A stretch of 64,000 nt of DNA from Nostoc sp. NIES-4103 (GTDB taxonomy: Bacteria; Cyanobacteriota; Cyanobacteriia; Cyanobacteriales; Nostocaceae). This document shows, piece by piece, positions 9,024 through 18,122 of the stretch (its first letter is position 1; every line of letters starts with the position of its first letter). The stretch lies in NCBI RefSeq assembly GCF_002368335.1, contig NZ_AP018288.1:2925039-2989038 (forward strand), written 5' to 3'. The notes below the pieces were generated by a model that was not told the origin of the DNA, did no database searches, and saw only the letters and a program-made list of their open reading frames with translations. Made by a program: the position numbers and the translations under genes.

Positions 9024-9887
9024 TTATTTACCATGCGTACCAATTTTTAAACCACGACTTGGAGTCCAATGTTCTACTCGTCGTTGGTTTAATTCTGCTA
9101 CCCCCAATAAGCGATAAATTGTATCTACAGAAACAGGAGAAAATTGTCCAATAGCAAACATGATTTTTGTCAAGGTTTCAGTAATAAAATTCTCATTGAC
9201 AATTATCTCTGACTTGTTTTGCTTAATCGCTCGAAGCACAGCATTTACTACTCTCGTTGGTGTAGAAATACCTGCTAGTTTGGGTGCGGGTATGTGGCTA
9301 TCAGCAGTCATTCCAATTTCAGAAACATAGCCTGGACAAATTGATGAAAAATAAACGCCAGTACCTGCGAATTCCTGGCGCATTGCATCAGTCCACATAA
9401 TTAAACCTGCTTTACTCGCAGAATAAATGCTGTTGTAAGCAACGCCTTTTTTACCAGCTAAAGAAGCAATATTGACAATATGACCGCTACCCCGTTCTTG
9501 CATACTGGGCAATAATAAACGGGTTAATTCCATAGCAGACAACAGATTAGTTCCTAATACTGACTGAATCTCCTCTGTAGAATAGTCTGTAAAAGCTCGA
9601 TGAATTTCTATGCCAGCATTATTAATCAAAATATCAATTGGAGCAACAAATTCTTGAATTCGCTCCAATAAAACTGGCAATTCTGTCAAGTTTTGAATGT
9701 CAAAGGGAATACTGATTCCTTGACCACCCAAAGCTTTGATTTCATTACATGTTTGATCTAGCCTTGATTTGGAACGAGAAATACAGACTATAGTTGCTTG
9801 CTCTTTTGCTAACACACGCGCAATATATACACCCAGACCGCGTGAAGCACCAGTCAATAATACTGTTTTTCCTTTGAGAGTTGTCAT
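9024..9887 (-). CDS. hetN: HetN, short-chain ketoacyl reductase family
   Basis: This 287-aa SDR enzyme is, in Anabaena, a heterocyst-pattern maintenance protein. It has the NAD(P) motif TGASRGLG, NNAG, the catalytic Ser in NIASLAG and YSASK (Tyr-x3-Lys). I chose ATG 9887, which gives 287 residues like Anabaena HetN; the GTG at 9902 would add five. In Anabaena the segment ERGSGR within HetN is needed for lateral inhibition. Here the same place reads ERGSGH (residues 131-136), encoded CGG GGT AGC GGT CAT, so the final Arg is His. The rest of the reductase is intact. It is the last gene of the minus-strand hgl series but is separated from the preceding gene by a 298-bp inverted-repeat element, so it may have its own promoter. 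Confidence 0.92.
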   Translation of the reverse strand: MTTLKGKTVLLTGASRGLGVYIARVLAKEQATIVCISRSKSRLDQTCNEIKALGGQGISIPFDIQNLTELPVLLERIQEFVAPIDILINNAGIEIHRAFTDYSTEEIQSVLGTNLLSAMELTRLLLPSMQERGSGHIVNIASLAGKKGVAYNSIYSASKAGLIMWTDAMRQEFAGTGVYFSSICPGYVSEIGMTADSHIPAPKLAGISTPTRVVNAVLRAIKQNKSEIIVNENFITETLTKIMFAIGQFSPVSVDTIYRLLGVAELNQRRVEHWTPSRGLKIGTHGK

Positions 9888-10019
9888 GCTGAAATTAACC
9901 ACAATTTAAATTTAGTCAGCTGCTTGGATAAATATTTATTTGGCTTACGCAGAAGAGGACACTTTTGTGCTTTACTTACCAAAATTAAACAAAATGCACA
10001 TAGTGTAAAATCATAGACT

Positions 10020-10317
10020 CAGATCTTGCACCTACCCAATTTACCGCCAAGAAATAAATTTCTTGGCTTAAAGCTGAAGTAAGCTTTAGCTTACTAAATA
10101 TAAATTTCAGTCCGTTTTAGCGGACTTTAGCTATAAGCCTTGAACTTAAGTTCAAGGCGTACTCAGGGAGAGGTGCCAATACAGTTCGGATAAGCCTGTT
10201 GGTTTCTCTTGAGGTTGGGAAAAGGGTAAGGGGTAAAGGAGAAAGGATGCATTTAAAACTTTTTCCCTTTCCCCTTTTCCCTTTAACCGAACCGTATTGG
10301 GAGAGGTGCAAGATCTG
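10020..10317. mobile_element. MITE-like element with 14-bp terminal inverted repeats
   Basis: CAGATCTTGCACCT (10020-10033) is repeated in perfect inversion at 10304-10317. Inside lies a nested inverted pair CCAATACAGTTCGG (about 10174) / CCGAACCGTATTGG (about 10287) with one mismatch, and short CTTAAGTTCAAGG-type repeats. There is no transposase. It sits between hetN and the rest of the hgl operon; 9888-10358 holds no gene. Confidence 0.7.
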
Positions 10318-10358
10318 AATAGAGAAAAATTGCTATTACTAGCACTTTTTCAAAGAGT

Positions 10359-12230
10359 TTAGTTGTTGGCTATTTTGCTTTTAAGAGAAGCAAAATGTTT
10401 GCCACCTAACTCAATAGTTGATTGTTCACATCCTGTTTTCAATCTTGCTAAGAGATATTCCAGATTAGGACTTATAATATTAGTACCATGATCTGGTTCT
10501 ATCAAACAGGCTAACTTAATATCTGTGCCATATTGATTCACTAAATTATAAATACCTAAAAAGTTGAACACTCCTGATTCATAAGTGCCACAAGGTACCG
10601 AAGGATTGTTAACTCCCATAAAGTATTCATGCTGTTGCAACCAATCTACTGCTGGGTATCCGTGGAAATGGATCATTGGCATACCATTGCTAATTAAGTT
10701 TGGTGCATAGAGAGATGCGGACATGGCGATCGCTAGCATGACATACACATCATATGAAGGCTTGATATCCGCTAATTGTGGATCAATTCCTTGTGGTAAA
10801 TCTAGCAATAACCTATCAGTTAAACCAATTCTGAGAATGTCACTTTCTAGTTGTAGATTGGTTTTATTAGAGCCAGAACGAGCGCTACAAATCCAGATAT
10901 CAGGAATCTGTTTAAACTTGTATTCTGCTCCTATTTTGGTTTTTAAATACCGTCTACCGATAGTATTTTGTCGGACTTCATTACTATTGAAGCCAGTCAC
11001 AAGAGTTAAGCTTTGCCACTCACTTTCGGGTATTTCAATTTCACCAATGTACTGTGGTGGTTCTGCATAAGCGACAAAGCCGTAAGAAACGCCTGTTCTA
11101 CCATTAACGATGACATTGACAATATCCCGATGAGATTGTCTTTTAATCACTTCACTCAGTTTGGAACCTGGAGGAAAGAGATTTGTATCTGCTAGCTGAG
11201 TACTCAAGCTGACTAATTTTTGTGCATAACTTGAGGACTGGGGATTGTAATTGCCTAGTTTAAATTTACTTAGAGGTAGCGGTAAGATGGGTACATAAAC
11301 TTTAGGAATGAGTGACTTTAAGACAAACCCATCAATTTCATCCCTAGAAAATACTGAATCAGACAGATTCATGTTTAAAATAGAGAATTGAGAATGAGAT
11401 ACTCCAATGACAATTTCAGAGAAAGTTCTGACAAGAGTATTCAAACCCATCTTGATTTTTTGCTGATAAGGAGTTTGAAAATTTACAAACTCTTTATCTA
11501 AATCCGTGAGAACAATTACCTGAGTATTGGTAGGGTCTTCGATAAATTTAGCTGCACAATTTTCTGCCCAACCAATCAAACTGGCAATTCTGGAAACTGA
11601 GATTTTGCGCTCTTTCAAAATAAAGCGCGAATACAATTGATACAACTTCTCAGCTGTAAAAGTCTCAGCACGACTTCTGACTGAAGGTGGTCTGTCAACA
11701 TCAATAACAGCATTAACTCCAGTTTTAACTACTCTGGTTTTAATGCTTTTTTTGATGTTAGTCAATGGAATATTTATTTCATAGCGGAACTCTGTAGTAG
11801 CTTGTTGCCAAGGTGTAACATTGACCCCATATTCTTGTAACTTCTGTTCTAGTTCGGCTCTAAACTTGAGAATTTCTGTATTTTTATATCCCTTCGGCAA
11901 AGGTCTAAAAGTGATACTTAACTTTTGAGCCATGAGTTTAGGATCGATAATCGGTTCCTTACACTCAAGACTTAATTGATCACCAGATTCTCCAATTAAA
12001 CGGCCTATGGTTTGTAAACTTAAACCCTGTGGTAATGGTATTCTAGGAGTAGTAGGGGAAGAATTACGCTCACGTAAAAATTCCAAAATTTCTGGTTTAC
12101 GAGCAGTTATTTCTGCCTGGATATCTGGTGTTAATACTCCCTTGGGAGAACGAATATTTAATTTTTCATTTTCAACCCAAATTTGTACACCTTTCTGGGT
12201 GAGAGTTGCCAAAATTTCCGATGCATTCAT
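10359..12230 (-). CDS. TubC-type docking domain fused to a domain of unknown function
   Basis: This 623-aa protein (ATG 12230; TTG 12242 also possible) begins with a TubC-like N-terminal docking domain, residues 1-55: MNASEILATLTQKGVQIWVE, then LNIRSPKGVLTPDIQAEI and RKPEILEFLRE. Such beta-hairpin docking domains normally start NRPS or PKS subunits and bind the tail of the partner upstream. The remaining 560 residues show no domain I recognise: no adenylation, condensation, ketosynthase, thioesterase or Rossmann reductase motif. Candidate conserved-looking stretches are IHFHGYPAVDWLQQHEYF and NNPSVPCGTYESGVFNFLG near residues 545-585. There is no signal peptide or membrane helix. It lies 94 bp after an ACP gene, exactly where Anabaena has the reductase half of HglB. 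A role in chain release or transfer for the hgl pathway is inference from position and docking domain only. Confidence 0.8.
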   Translation of the reverse strand: MNASEILATLTQKGVQIWVENEKLNIRSPKGVLTPDIQAEITARKPEILEFLRERNSSPTTPRIPLPQGLSLQTIGRLIGESGDQLSLECKEPIIDPKLMAQKLSITFRPLPKGYKNTEILKFRAELEQKLQEYGVNVTPWQQATTEFRYEINIPLTNIKKSIKTRVVKTGVNAVIDVDRPPSVRSRAETFTAEKLYQLYSRFILKERKISVSRIASLIGWAENCAAKFIEDPTNTQVIVLTDLDKEFVNFQTPYQQKIKMGLNTLVRTFSEIVIGVSHSQFSILNMNLSDSVFSRDEIDGFVLKSLIPKVYVPILPLPLSKFKLGNYNPQSSSYAQKLVSLSTQLADTNLFPPGSKLSEVIKRQSHRDIVNVIVNGRTGVSYGFVAYAEPPQYIGEIEIPESEWQSLTLVTGFNSNEVRQNTIGRRYLKTKIGAEYKFKQIPDIWICSARSGSNKTNLQLESDILRIGLTDRLLLDLPQGIDPQLADIKPSYDVYVMLAIAMSASLYAPNLISNGMPMIHFHGYPAVDWLQQHEYFMGVNNPSVPCGTYESGVFNFLGIYNLVNQYGTDIKLACLIEPDHGTNIISPNLEYLLARLKTGCEQSTIELGGKHFASLKSKIANN

Positions 12231-12324
12231 AGTAATTACCAAATTATTTTAAGACAGTTGCTCAAATTATTTGCTCACACAACAAAACATAAAAAACTTC
12301 TTTACCCCTCCCCCCTCCCTATTT

Positions 12325-12618
12325 TTAAATTTCAAACACTTCAGATTCAGATGCTTGAGATTCTTCGGCTAACCTTTGGGAAAGTAATTCGATAGTGGGA
12401 TAATGCCACAGTAATAAGGGAGATAATTGAAATCCCAAAAACTTACCTGCTTTTGCTGCTAGAAGCATTCCCTGTGCTGAATCTAAACCGTAACTATCAA
12501 GAGGTGCTTGAATGTCTATTTCTGCTGCATCGACTCCTAATAATTCAGCTATATGGGATGTTAACCAAGTTTGAATTTCTTCTGCGGTATAAGTGGGAAT
12601 TGGATTAGATAAACTCAT
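12325..12618 (-). CDS. Stand-alone acyl carrier protein (N-terminal part of HglB/HetM)
   Basis: This 97-aa ACP carries the phosphopantetheine site YGLDSAQ (Ser at about residue 47) and the helix pattern EEIQTWLTSHIAELLGVDAAEIDIQ...LWHYPTIELLSQRLAEE. The sequence resembles the ACP at the N-terminus of HglB/HetM, which in Anabaena continues into a thioester reductase of about 400 residues that releases the chain as an alcohol. Here the protein stops directly after an acidic tail (ASESEVFEI). The next 94 bp hold no trace of a reductase before the TubC-type gene. The ATG at 12618 has AAGG nine bases upstream; TTG 12624 is an alternative. HetI is the likely activating enzyme. Order in the operon (after hglA, before hetN) supports its being a shortened hglB. 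Confidence 0.85.
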   Translation of the reverse strand: MSLSNPIPTYTAEEIQTWLTSHIAELLGVDAAEIDIQAPLDSYGLDSAQGMLLAAKAGKFLGFQLSPLLLWHYPTIELLSQRLAEESQASESEVFEI

Positions 12619-12692
12619 GTGCAAACCTTGGAGATCATGTAAGTATTTGTGGTAATGTATTCCTAAATAAAATACAAAAAACTACATTCTTA

Positions 12693-12775
12693 TACTCTCT
12701 GCGTCTCTGCGTCTCTGAGTGATATTAAATTTTTAACGAACCGCCAAGCACGCCAAGAACGCCAAGATAAGAAAG
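12693..12775. repeat. CTCTGCGTCT / CGCCAAGAA repeat block
   Basis: Short repeats (CTCTGCGTCT repeated, then CGCCAAGCA / CGCCAAGAA units) fill the gap between hglA and the ACP gene. Inverted versions (TTGGCGCTCTTGGCG) occur at about 19899-19925. Confidence 0.75.
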
Positions 12776-12827
12776 AGATTATTTCACAAATTATTTAGGA
12801 ATGCGATAGTTACTCAGTTTATGTCGG

Positions 12828-14507
12828 TTAAATCACGCCAGATAAATTAGTAGAATGCTCTGGGCGATACTGACTGTAGTACTCAGGGATTTGCATTCCT
12901 TGCATTTTCAAACTTTGAATGCGGTATAAAAATGCTGCTCCTGTCATGATGTGGTAAGCAACATCAACAACTCGTCGATTATGTGGTTCAGCTAAATAAG
13001 AACCTTGCACCCAGTCATTGAAGCTACCCATTGCTGGGCCGCACCAAATTTGATAATCAACTTCTCTACCTTTTTCGCCAGAAGTAGACCAGCGAGAGGA
13101 TAATCCTAGATACCAGCGAAAAATTAACGCCATTTTCAGCTTGGGATTATTGACAGCTTTACCTAATTTTTCCGGATTTTTTTGAGATAGGTAAGCTGCT
13201 GTTCCTTCCCAGACTTCAGCAATAGTTTTGCGGAAGATTTGTTTTTCTAATTTCTCTCTTTCTGCAAGGGGGATTTCTTCAATTGAGTCATAAGTTCTGT
13301 ATAACTCATACAGCTTTTGTGCTCGCATGGGAAACAAAGTACCTCGTTTGAGAACTTGAAGTTTTACCCCCATTTCAAACATATCTGCTGCTGGTGCCAT
13401 CATGACATCAGCCATTTCTGCTTGTGCTAATAGTTGCTTTGTATGTTCACAAGCGCCTGATTCAATACAAGATTGATTAATTGAACCAGTCATGACATAA
13501 GCAGCACCCATCATAAAGGCTGCTAAGGCTGATTGTGGTGTGGCAATTCCGCCGGCTACTCCGACTCTAATGGGTTGTTCGTAATGATATTGTGCTTGAA
13601 TTTCATCGCGCAAGGCAATAATTGAAGGCAATAAACAAACTAGGGGACGATTATCTGTATGACCACCAGAATCAGCCTCAACAGTAATATCATCAGCCAT
13701 GGGAACTTTGGCTGCAAGTTTTGCTTGTAATTCAGTAATTAATCCTTGTTCAAGAAGTTCTTTAATAATTCTAGCTGGTGCTGGTTGCAGAAATTTACTG
13801 GCTACTTCTCGACGAGAAATTTTAGCAATGACTTTGTTTTTGATTTCAATTTTATTGGCATCATTTAAACAAAGTCCAGCAACACGGTAGTAAACAATGT
13901 TGGGAGTTAAGTCCAGAAATGCAGAAGCTTCTACAGTTCTTACTTGATATTTGAGGTATAAATCTACAGCACGGCGTTCAATGGCAAGTTCGTTAGGACT
14001 GTGAATTAAATTAAAAGCATAGGGGCCGTGAGGTAAGGCTTGTTGAATGCGATTAATTGCTGATTCTAAACGGTCTGGACTTAAACCGCCTGCACCAAAA
14101 GAACTTAAAATCTTTTCTTTACCAAGGGCAATAACCATTTCTTCAGAAGCAATTCCACCAGCCATTGCGCCAGTCACATAGGCATATTTCACGCCATGAA
14201 AGGAGAGAAAATTAGGATCGCCTAACTGTTGAATACAGATTGGTGCAACAGATGTGAGTAGTTCTACTTGTGCTGTTGTACCATTCTCAGCAGGACATAA
14301 ATAACCTTCGTTTGTTACACCAATTCTTCCAGCAACTTTCAAAATGTAACAAGGTTTATCTAAAGCTAACAATTTATTCTTAATGGCTGTCTGCTCAAAA
14401 GATATACCATCTAAAGACCCTTTCCAGGCAAGGTTTTGATTGTAGGTATAGGCAGAAAAGCCAAGACCATTATCAAGTTTATTGAGCAGCACATCTACAG
14501 TGGTCAC
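12828..14507 (-). CDS. hglA: PfaD-type enoyl reductase of glycolipid synthesis (HglA)
   Basis: This 559-aa protein belongs to the PfaD / 2-nitropropane-dioxygenase-like FMN family, the trans-acting enoyl reductase of PUFA synthases. Diagnostic stretches are GVKYAYVTGAMAGGIASEEMV, LSSFGAGGLSPDRLE, HGPYAFNLIHSPNE, the Gly-rich FMN segment RVGVAGGIATPQSALAAFMMGAAYVMTGS, and CIESGACEHTKQLL. It would reduce the double bond of the growing chain in each cycle, giving the saturated glycolipid alkyl chain. The start is GTG 14507, supported by GAGGGA upstream. It is 105 bp from hglC and 209 bp from the ACP gene; both gaps contain hairpin repeats. The symbol follows the hglE-G-D-C-A-B order known from Anabaena. 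Confidence 0.88.
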   Translation of the reverse strand: MTTVDVLLNKLDNGLGFSAYTYNQNLAWKGSLDGISFEQTAIKNKLLALDKPCYILKVAGRIGVTNEGYLCPAENGTTAQVELLTSVAPICIQQLGDPNFLSFHGVKYAYVTGAMAGGIASEEMVIALGKEKILSSFGAGGLSPDRLESAINRIQQALPHGPYAFNLIHSPNELAIERRAVDLYLKYQVRTVEASAFLDLTPNIVYYRVAGLCLNDANKIEIKNKVIAKISRREVASKFLQPAPARIIKELLEQGLITELQAKLAAKVPMADDITVEADSGGHTDNRPLVCLLPSIIALRDEIQAQYHYEQPIRVGVAGGIATPQSALAAFMMGAAYVMTGSINQSCIESGACEHTKQLLAQAEMADVMMAPAADMFEMGVKLQVLKRGTLFPMRAQKLYELYRTYDSIEEIPLAEREKLEKQIFRKTIAEVWEGTAAYLSQKNPEKLGKAVNNPKLKMALIFRWYLGLSSRWSTSGEKGREVDYQIWCGPAMGSFNDWVQGSYLAEPHNRRVVDVAYHIMTGAAFLYRIQSLKMQGMQIPEYYSQYRPEHSTNLSGVI

Positions 14508-14542
14508 AGTCGCTATCCCTCAAGATTAATAACTATTTGTTT

Positions 14543-14609
14543 GTTCTTTGTGTCTTCGTGTCTTTGTGGTTTTAAATTTACCACTAAGACACAAAGACAC
14601 TAAGGTAAT
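14543..14609. repeat. Hairpin repeat TTTGTGTCTTYGTG...CACAAAGACAC
   Basis: Inverted arms TTTGTGTCTTCGTGTCTTTG and its near complement are separated by an AT loop, in the hglC-hglA gap. The same family recurs at 19942-19998 and 28830-28897. Confidence 0.8.
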
Positions 14610-14612
14610 GGT

Positions 14613-17600
14613 TTATTCATTCAGTAAGTTTTCAGCACAAGCTAGTTGTAGTTGAATGATTTCGCTCATCTGTTTACTGAAATCTTGTCTGGCTTTTAAA
14701 AAGGCAGTATGGGATTTTGTTATCCGAGAATTGTTAGCAGTCAGTGTTTGATACTGTGATTGCTTGGTATCAAATATGTTGATTGTGTTGTCAACTTCGT
14801 TTGCAGATGGAATAGCTTGAGGAATTGCCTGTTTAGTGGTAGTTGACTCAGAAAATTGTAGTTGTTCTTGAGGTGCAAAACCGTGTTCAATGATAGTTTT
14901 CATCTGGATTTCCGCTGGCTGAGTTGTGGCTGGTGAAATGTTTTGAAAATGACTGTCAGCATTAACAACTTTTTGGTTAACTTTCAGAGAGTTGATGAGT
15001 TGTGAGTTGCTGAATGATGGTATATTTTGATGTGGTTTATGCGAGCGATCGCGCCGGAATTTCTCCGCAATATTTTGGAATATTTTGCGATTCTCTTCAC
15101 TCAATATTGTGGTGGTAATCGAGTTGCCCCCCAAGGTGACAGTTCTCAGTGTTGCTTTCTTTTGAATGGTAGTTTCTGGGATAGGGCTGTAGAGTGGTGC
15201 TAAATTTAAAGCAACTCGATGGCTAACCAGTTTTGCTAATGCTTTGACAATAGAAGTATGGTCATCCATACCTCTACGATTGAGGGATACTGTGATGTGT
15301 TCTTTGTCTTCTAAAATCTTATCGATCCAGCGAGAACAAACACTACCAGCACCAGCTTCAATAAATATTCTCGCACCGTCATTGTAAACACGGTCAACTA
15401 ATTTGGTAAAATCAAGTTGTTGAGAAAGTCCGGTGGCAATACTGCGAGCAATTTCACCATCATTAAGTTTGATAGGTTGATACTCAGCAGCAGAATAAAA
15501 CACAACACCAGGAATATTTCGTGATGGTAAAGTGTTTAATTTCACCAATTCATCGTACTCCGATCGCATGGCTTCACAATGAATCACATGGTCGAAGGGA
15601 GCAGGAAAAGCATTACAACCTAAAGCTGTAATTACTCGCTGACAAGCTGCTGGTTCACCGGCAATTAATACTTCTTCATCAGTATTAATCTGAGTTAAAT
15701 AAACGCGCGGTTCATTTTTCAAACATTCTCTGACCTGAGATGGACTGGCCATGAGAACATAGTTACTCCAAAGATTATTCTCTGAAGTTGCAGAAGTTTT
15801 TGGTAATCCCCAATACTCACGTACAGCATTTTTTGGCCCTGATAATCTATCACCAAACAAAGCTGAAGAGTTAAAGCTGCTACTTCCTTGATAAAAATTG
15901 CTCCAAACTCCTTGGGCAACCATCATACTCGTTTCACCCAAGCTATACCCAAATACATATTTGGGTTTAACTTGAAAATCATCACTAATAATTGTGGTGA
16001 TTAATCTGGTAAAAAACATTTCCGCTTCAAACATTGCCAAAGAATCATTTAGCAATCGTTTTTCTAGCGTTTCTAGATGCCTAGTTGACAATTTATTCAA
16101 GCTTCGAGGGAAAACCAACCTCTCTACATCAGCAACACGTTTGTAAATACTTTTCACCATTGAATCTTCGTAGACTCTAGGGAATAAGTGAAACAAATTG
16201 CGACCGATACCAACATAGGAATTAACCGCTGCTGGATAAACGTAAGCAATTTCACCTTTTTTACCCAATGGGTTAGCTGTAAAGTAACTACCTGCTGGTG
16301 TTAACCAATCTGTCCCCCGGTCAAAAGCGCTGTTTACACCTTTACGGGCTGATTCAATTTCTCTGAGTAATTCTTTTTTGTTACGTCCAGTAATTGCTAA
16401 GGCGTACTGGGCTTGTGAATTCTGCTTAAAGGTAGCAAAAGCAAGGCTAGCAGTAGCTGATAAAGAAGAACTCTGATCAATACTTTGTTGGAGATGATCC
16501 AAAGCCTCTAATAAAGTTGCACGCTGGTCGGCTGCTATGGGGAACAGATAAAAAGGCATTTGTTCCAGATAGCTGCTGCTGTATTGTTGTTGTTCGGGTT
16601 CTTCCGACAAGATTAAATGGGCGTAAGTCCCATCACATCCGATACTGTTAACCGCTGCAATTCGTCGTGTGGAGTCTTTAGCCAGGAACCAAGGTCTTGA
16701 TTCCGTAGCGACATAGAAAGGACTACCTTCCCATACTTGTGGTGCTTTTACACCAGACCAGTTAGGGGTGGCGGGAATGTACTTGTGATAGAGACACAAA
16801 GCAGTTTTGATTAAACTGGCAATTCCTGAAGCTACGTGAGTGTGACCGATATTAGCTTTGACGCTACCAATAGCACAGTGCAAACCATTACCCACCGAAG
16901 GATAAGCCTGTATTAAGCCAGTGATTTCTGCTTCATCTTCGTGAGGTACACCACTACCGCAAACTTCTACATACTTAACTTCGGCGGGTTGGATACCTGC
17001 TTGCTGGAAAGCTTCGTGACAAACTTGGGTAACCGTTGCAGCATCGCCAGAACTAGAGTAGACTTGCCCAAAACTCAAAGCATCAACAACTGCATAGATG
17101 CGATCGCCATTTTCTTTAGCAGTATCATAACGCTTGAGGACAACTGCCCCAGCACCTTCGCCAATTATCCAACCGTTAACTCTTTGGTCATAACTCAAGG
17201 TATTGACACCAGTGTTAATTGTTGCCAACTGATTTCGCAACAAAACACTTTCTACCCCCCCAGCTAAATCAACGGCACCAACGACAACTGCATCTGCTTC
17301 TCCAGAAATCAGTAGCATTTGTGCCACTTCCAAGGCTTTAAAAGCAGATGTTTCCACCCCTGTGATAGTGAACGAAGGCCCGGTAAAATTCCACAACGAG
17401 GAAACCCGACTCGCCATGATGTTAGCGATGTAACTGAGATATTCACCAATATCTACTTGATGGTGGACGCTATCTTTAACAATGGTTTCCAGTTGGGCAA
17501 TTTGTTCTTGGGGTAAAGTGATTTCCGCAGCGTTTAAACCGTCTTTAATTTGCCAAGACAAATCCCAGCGTTGTTGTAGCTGGTGGACAGACAACTCCGT

Positions 17601-17978
17601 CTCAGCCGCAATAATCACCGCCACATTACCGCCTTCAGAGATTTTCGCATCTTTAAGGGCGCGATCGGCAACCTTTAGCAGTAATAGTTGTTGCGGGTTG
17701 AGTTTTTCTACTTCATTTGGAGGGATTTTGTAACCTAAAGTATCAATGTCAAAATCTGTAATGTATGCCCCTACAGGTGCTTTTCCCTCTGCTAAACCGT
17801 ACTCTTGCAATAAGTCTTTTTGCTCGTCTATACCATACCATCTTTTCGGCGGTAGGGGAATAAAATGCTGTTTGCCATCATAAATACTACGTTCAAAAGC
17901 ATCTAATCCATTGCACTCACCGAAAAAGGCATCCATGCCGACAATGGCAATTCTATTACTTTCTTGTTCAAACATCAT
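14613..17978 (-). CDS. hglC: HglC: chain-length-factor-like KS plus acyltransferase
   Basis: This 1121-aa PKS subunit resembles PfaB/PfaC parts of PUFA synthases. Residues 5-460 form a ketosynthase fold without the active cysteine: the nucleophile region reads GVETSAFKALE, with Glu209 at the Cys position, and the first His motif is VCGSGV, while GSVKANIGHT is kept. This is the pattern of a chain-length factor or decarboxylating KS, so it should pair with the intact HglD KS rather than condense alone. Residues 595-930 are an acyltransferase with the Ser679 elbow GYSLGETS. The last 200 residues are a polar linker ending in a short helix. ATG 17978 is preferred to TTG 17981. It is 144 bp after hglD. 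Confidence 0.88.
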   Translation of the reverse strand: MMFEQESNRIAIVGMDAFFGECNGLDAFERSIYDGKQHFIPLPPKRWYGIDEQKDLLQEYGLAEGKAPVGAYITDFDIDTLGYKIPPNEVEKLNPQQLLLLKVADRALKDAKISEGGNVAVIIAAETELSVHQLQQRWDLSWQIKDGLNAAEITLPQEQIAQLETIVKDSVHHQVDIGEYLSYIANIMASRVSSLWNFTGPSFTITGVETSAFKALEVAQMLLISGEADAVVVGAVDLAGGVESVLLRNQLATINTGVNTLSYDQRVNGWIIGEGAGAVVLKRYDTAKENGDRIYAVVDALSFGQVYSSSGDAATVTQVCHEAFQQAGIQPAEVKYVEVCGSGVPHEDEAEITGLIQAYPSVGNGLHCAIGSVKANIGHTHVASGIASLIKTALCLYHKYIPATPNWSGVKAPQVWEGSPFYVATESRPWFLAKDSTRRIAAVNSIGCDGTYAHLILSEEPEQQQYSSSYLEQMPFYLFPIAADQRATLLEALDHLQQSIDQSSSLSATASLAFATFKQNSQAQYALAITGRNKKELLREIESARKGVNSAFDRGTDWLTPAGSYFTANPLGKKGEIAYVYPAAVNSYVGIGRNLFHLFPRVYEDSMVKSIYKRVADVERLVFPRSLNKLSTRHLETLEKRLLNDSLAMFEAEMFFTRLITTIISDDFQVKPKYVFGYSLGETSMMVAQGVWSNFYQGSSSFNSSALFGDRLSGPKNAVREYWGLPKTSATSENNLWSNYVLMASPSQVRECLKNEPRVYLTQINTDEEVLIAGEPAACQRVITALGCNAFPAPFDHVIHCEAMRSEYDELVKLNTLPSRNIPGVVFYSAAEYQPIKLNDGEIARSIATGLSQQLDFTKLVDRVYNDGARIFIEAGAGSVCSRWIDKILEDKEHITVSLNRRGMDDHTSIVKALAKLVSHRVALNLAPLYSPIPETTIQKKATLRTVTLGGNSITTTILSEENRKIFQNIAEKFRRDRSHKPHQNIPSFSNSQLINSLKVNQKVVNADSHFQNISPATTQPAEIQMKTIIEHGFAPQEQLQFSESTTTKQAIPQAIPSANEVDNTINIFDTKQSQYQTLTANNSRITKSHTAFLKARQDFSKQMSEIIQLQLACAENLLNE

Positions 17979-18122
17979 CAATTAAAGTGTGAGGGGTGAA
18001 ATGTAAAGATACTGTAGGGGCTTACAGCTGTACGCCCCTACAGCTGATTCATGTGTTGTTCTTCTTTCTTTGCGGTTCGTTTATCCAACATTATCCGGAG
18101 TGTAAAATACAAAATTCATACT
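17979..18122. repeat. hglD-hglC spacer with palindromic repeat (18012-18043)
   Basis: CTGTAGGGGCTTACAG joins CTGTACGCCCCTACAG: a 32-bp palindrome with one mismatch, followed by CTGATTCATGTGTT. A second, perfect copy with the same flank lies inverted at 37168-37199. Confidence 0.85.
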
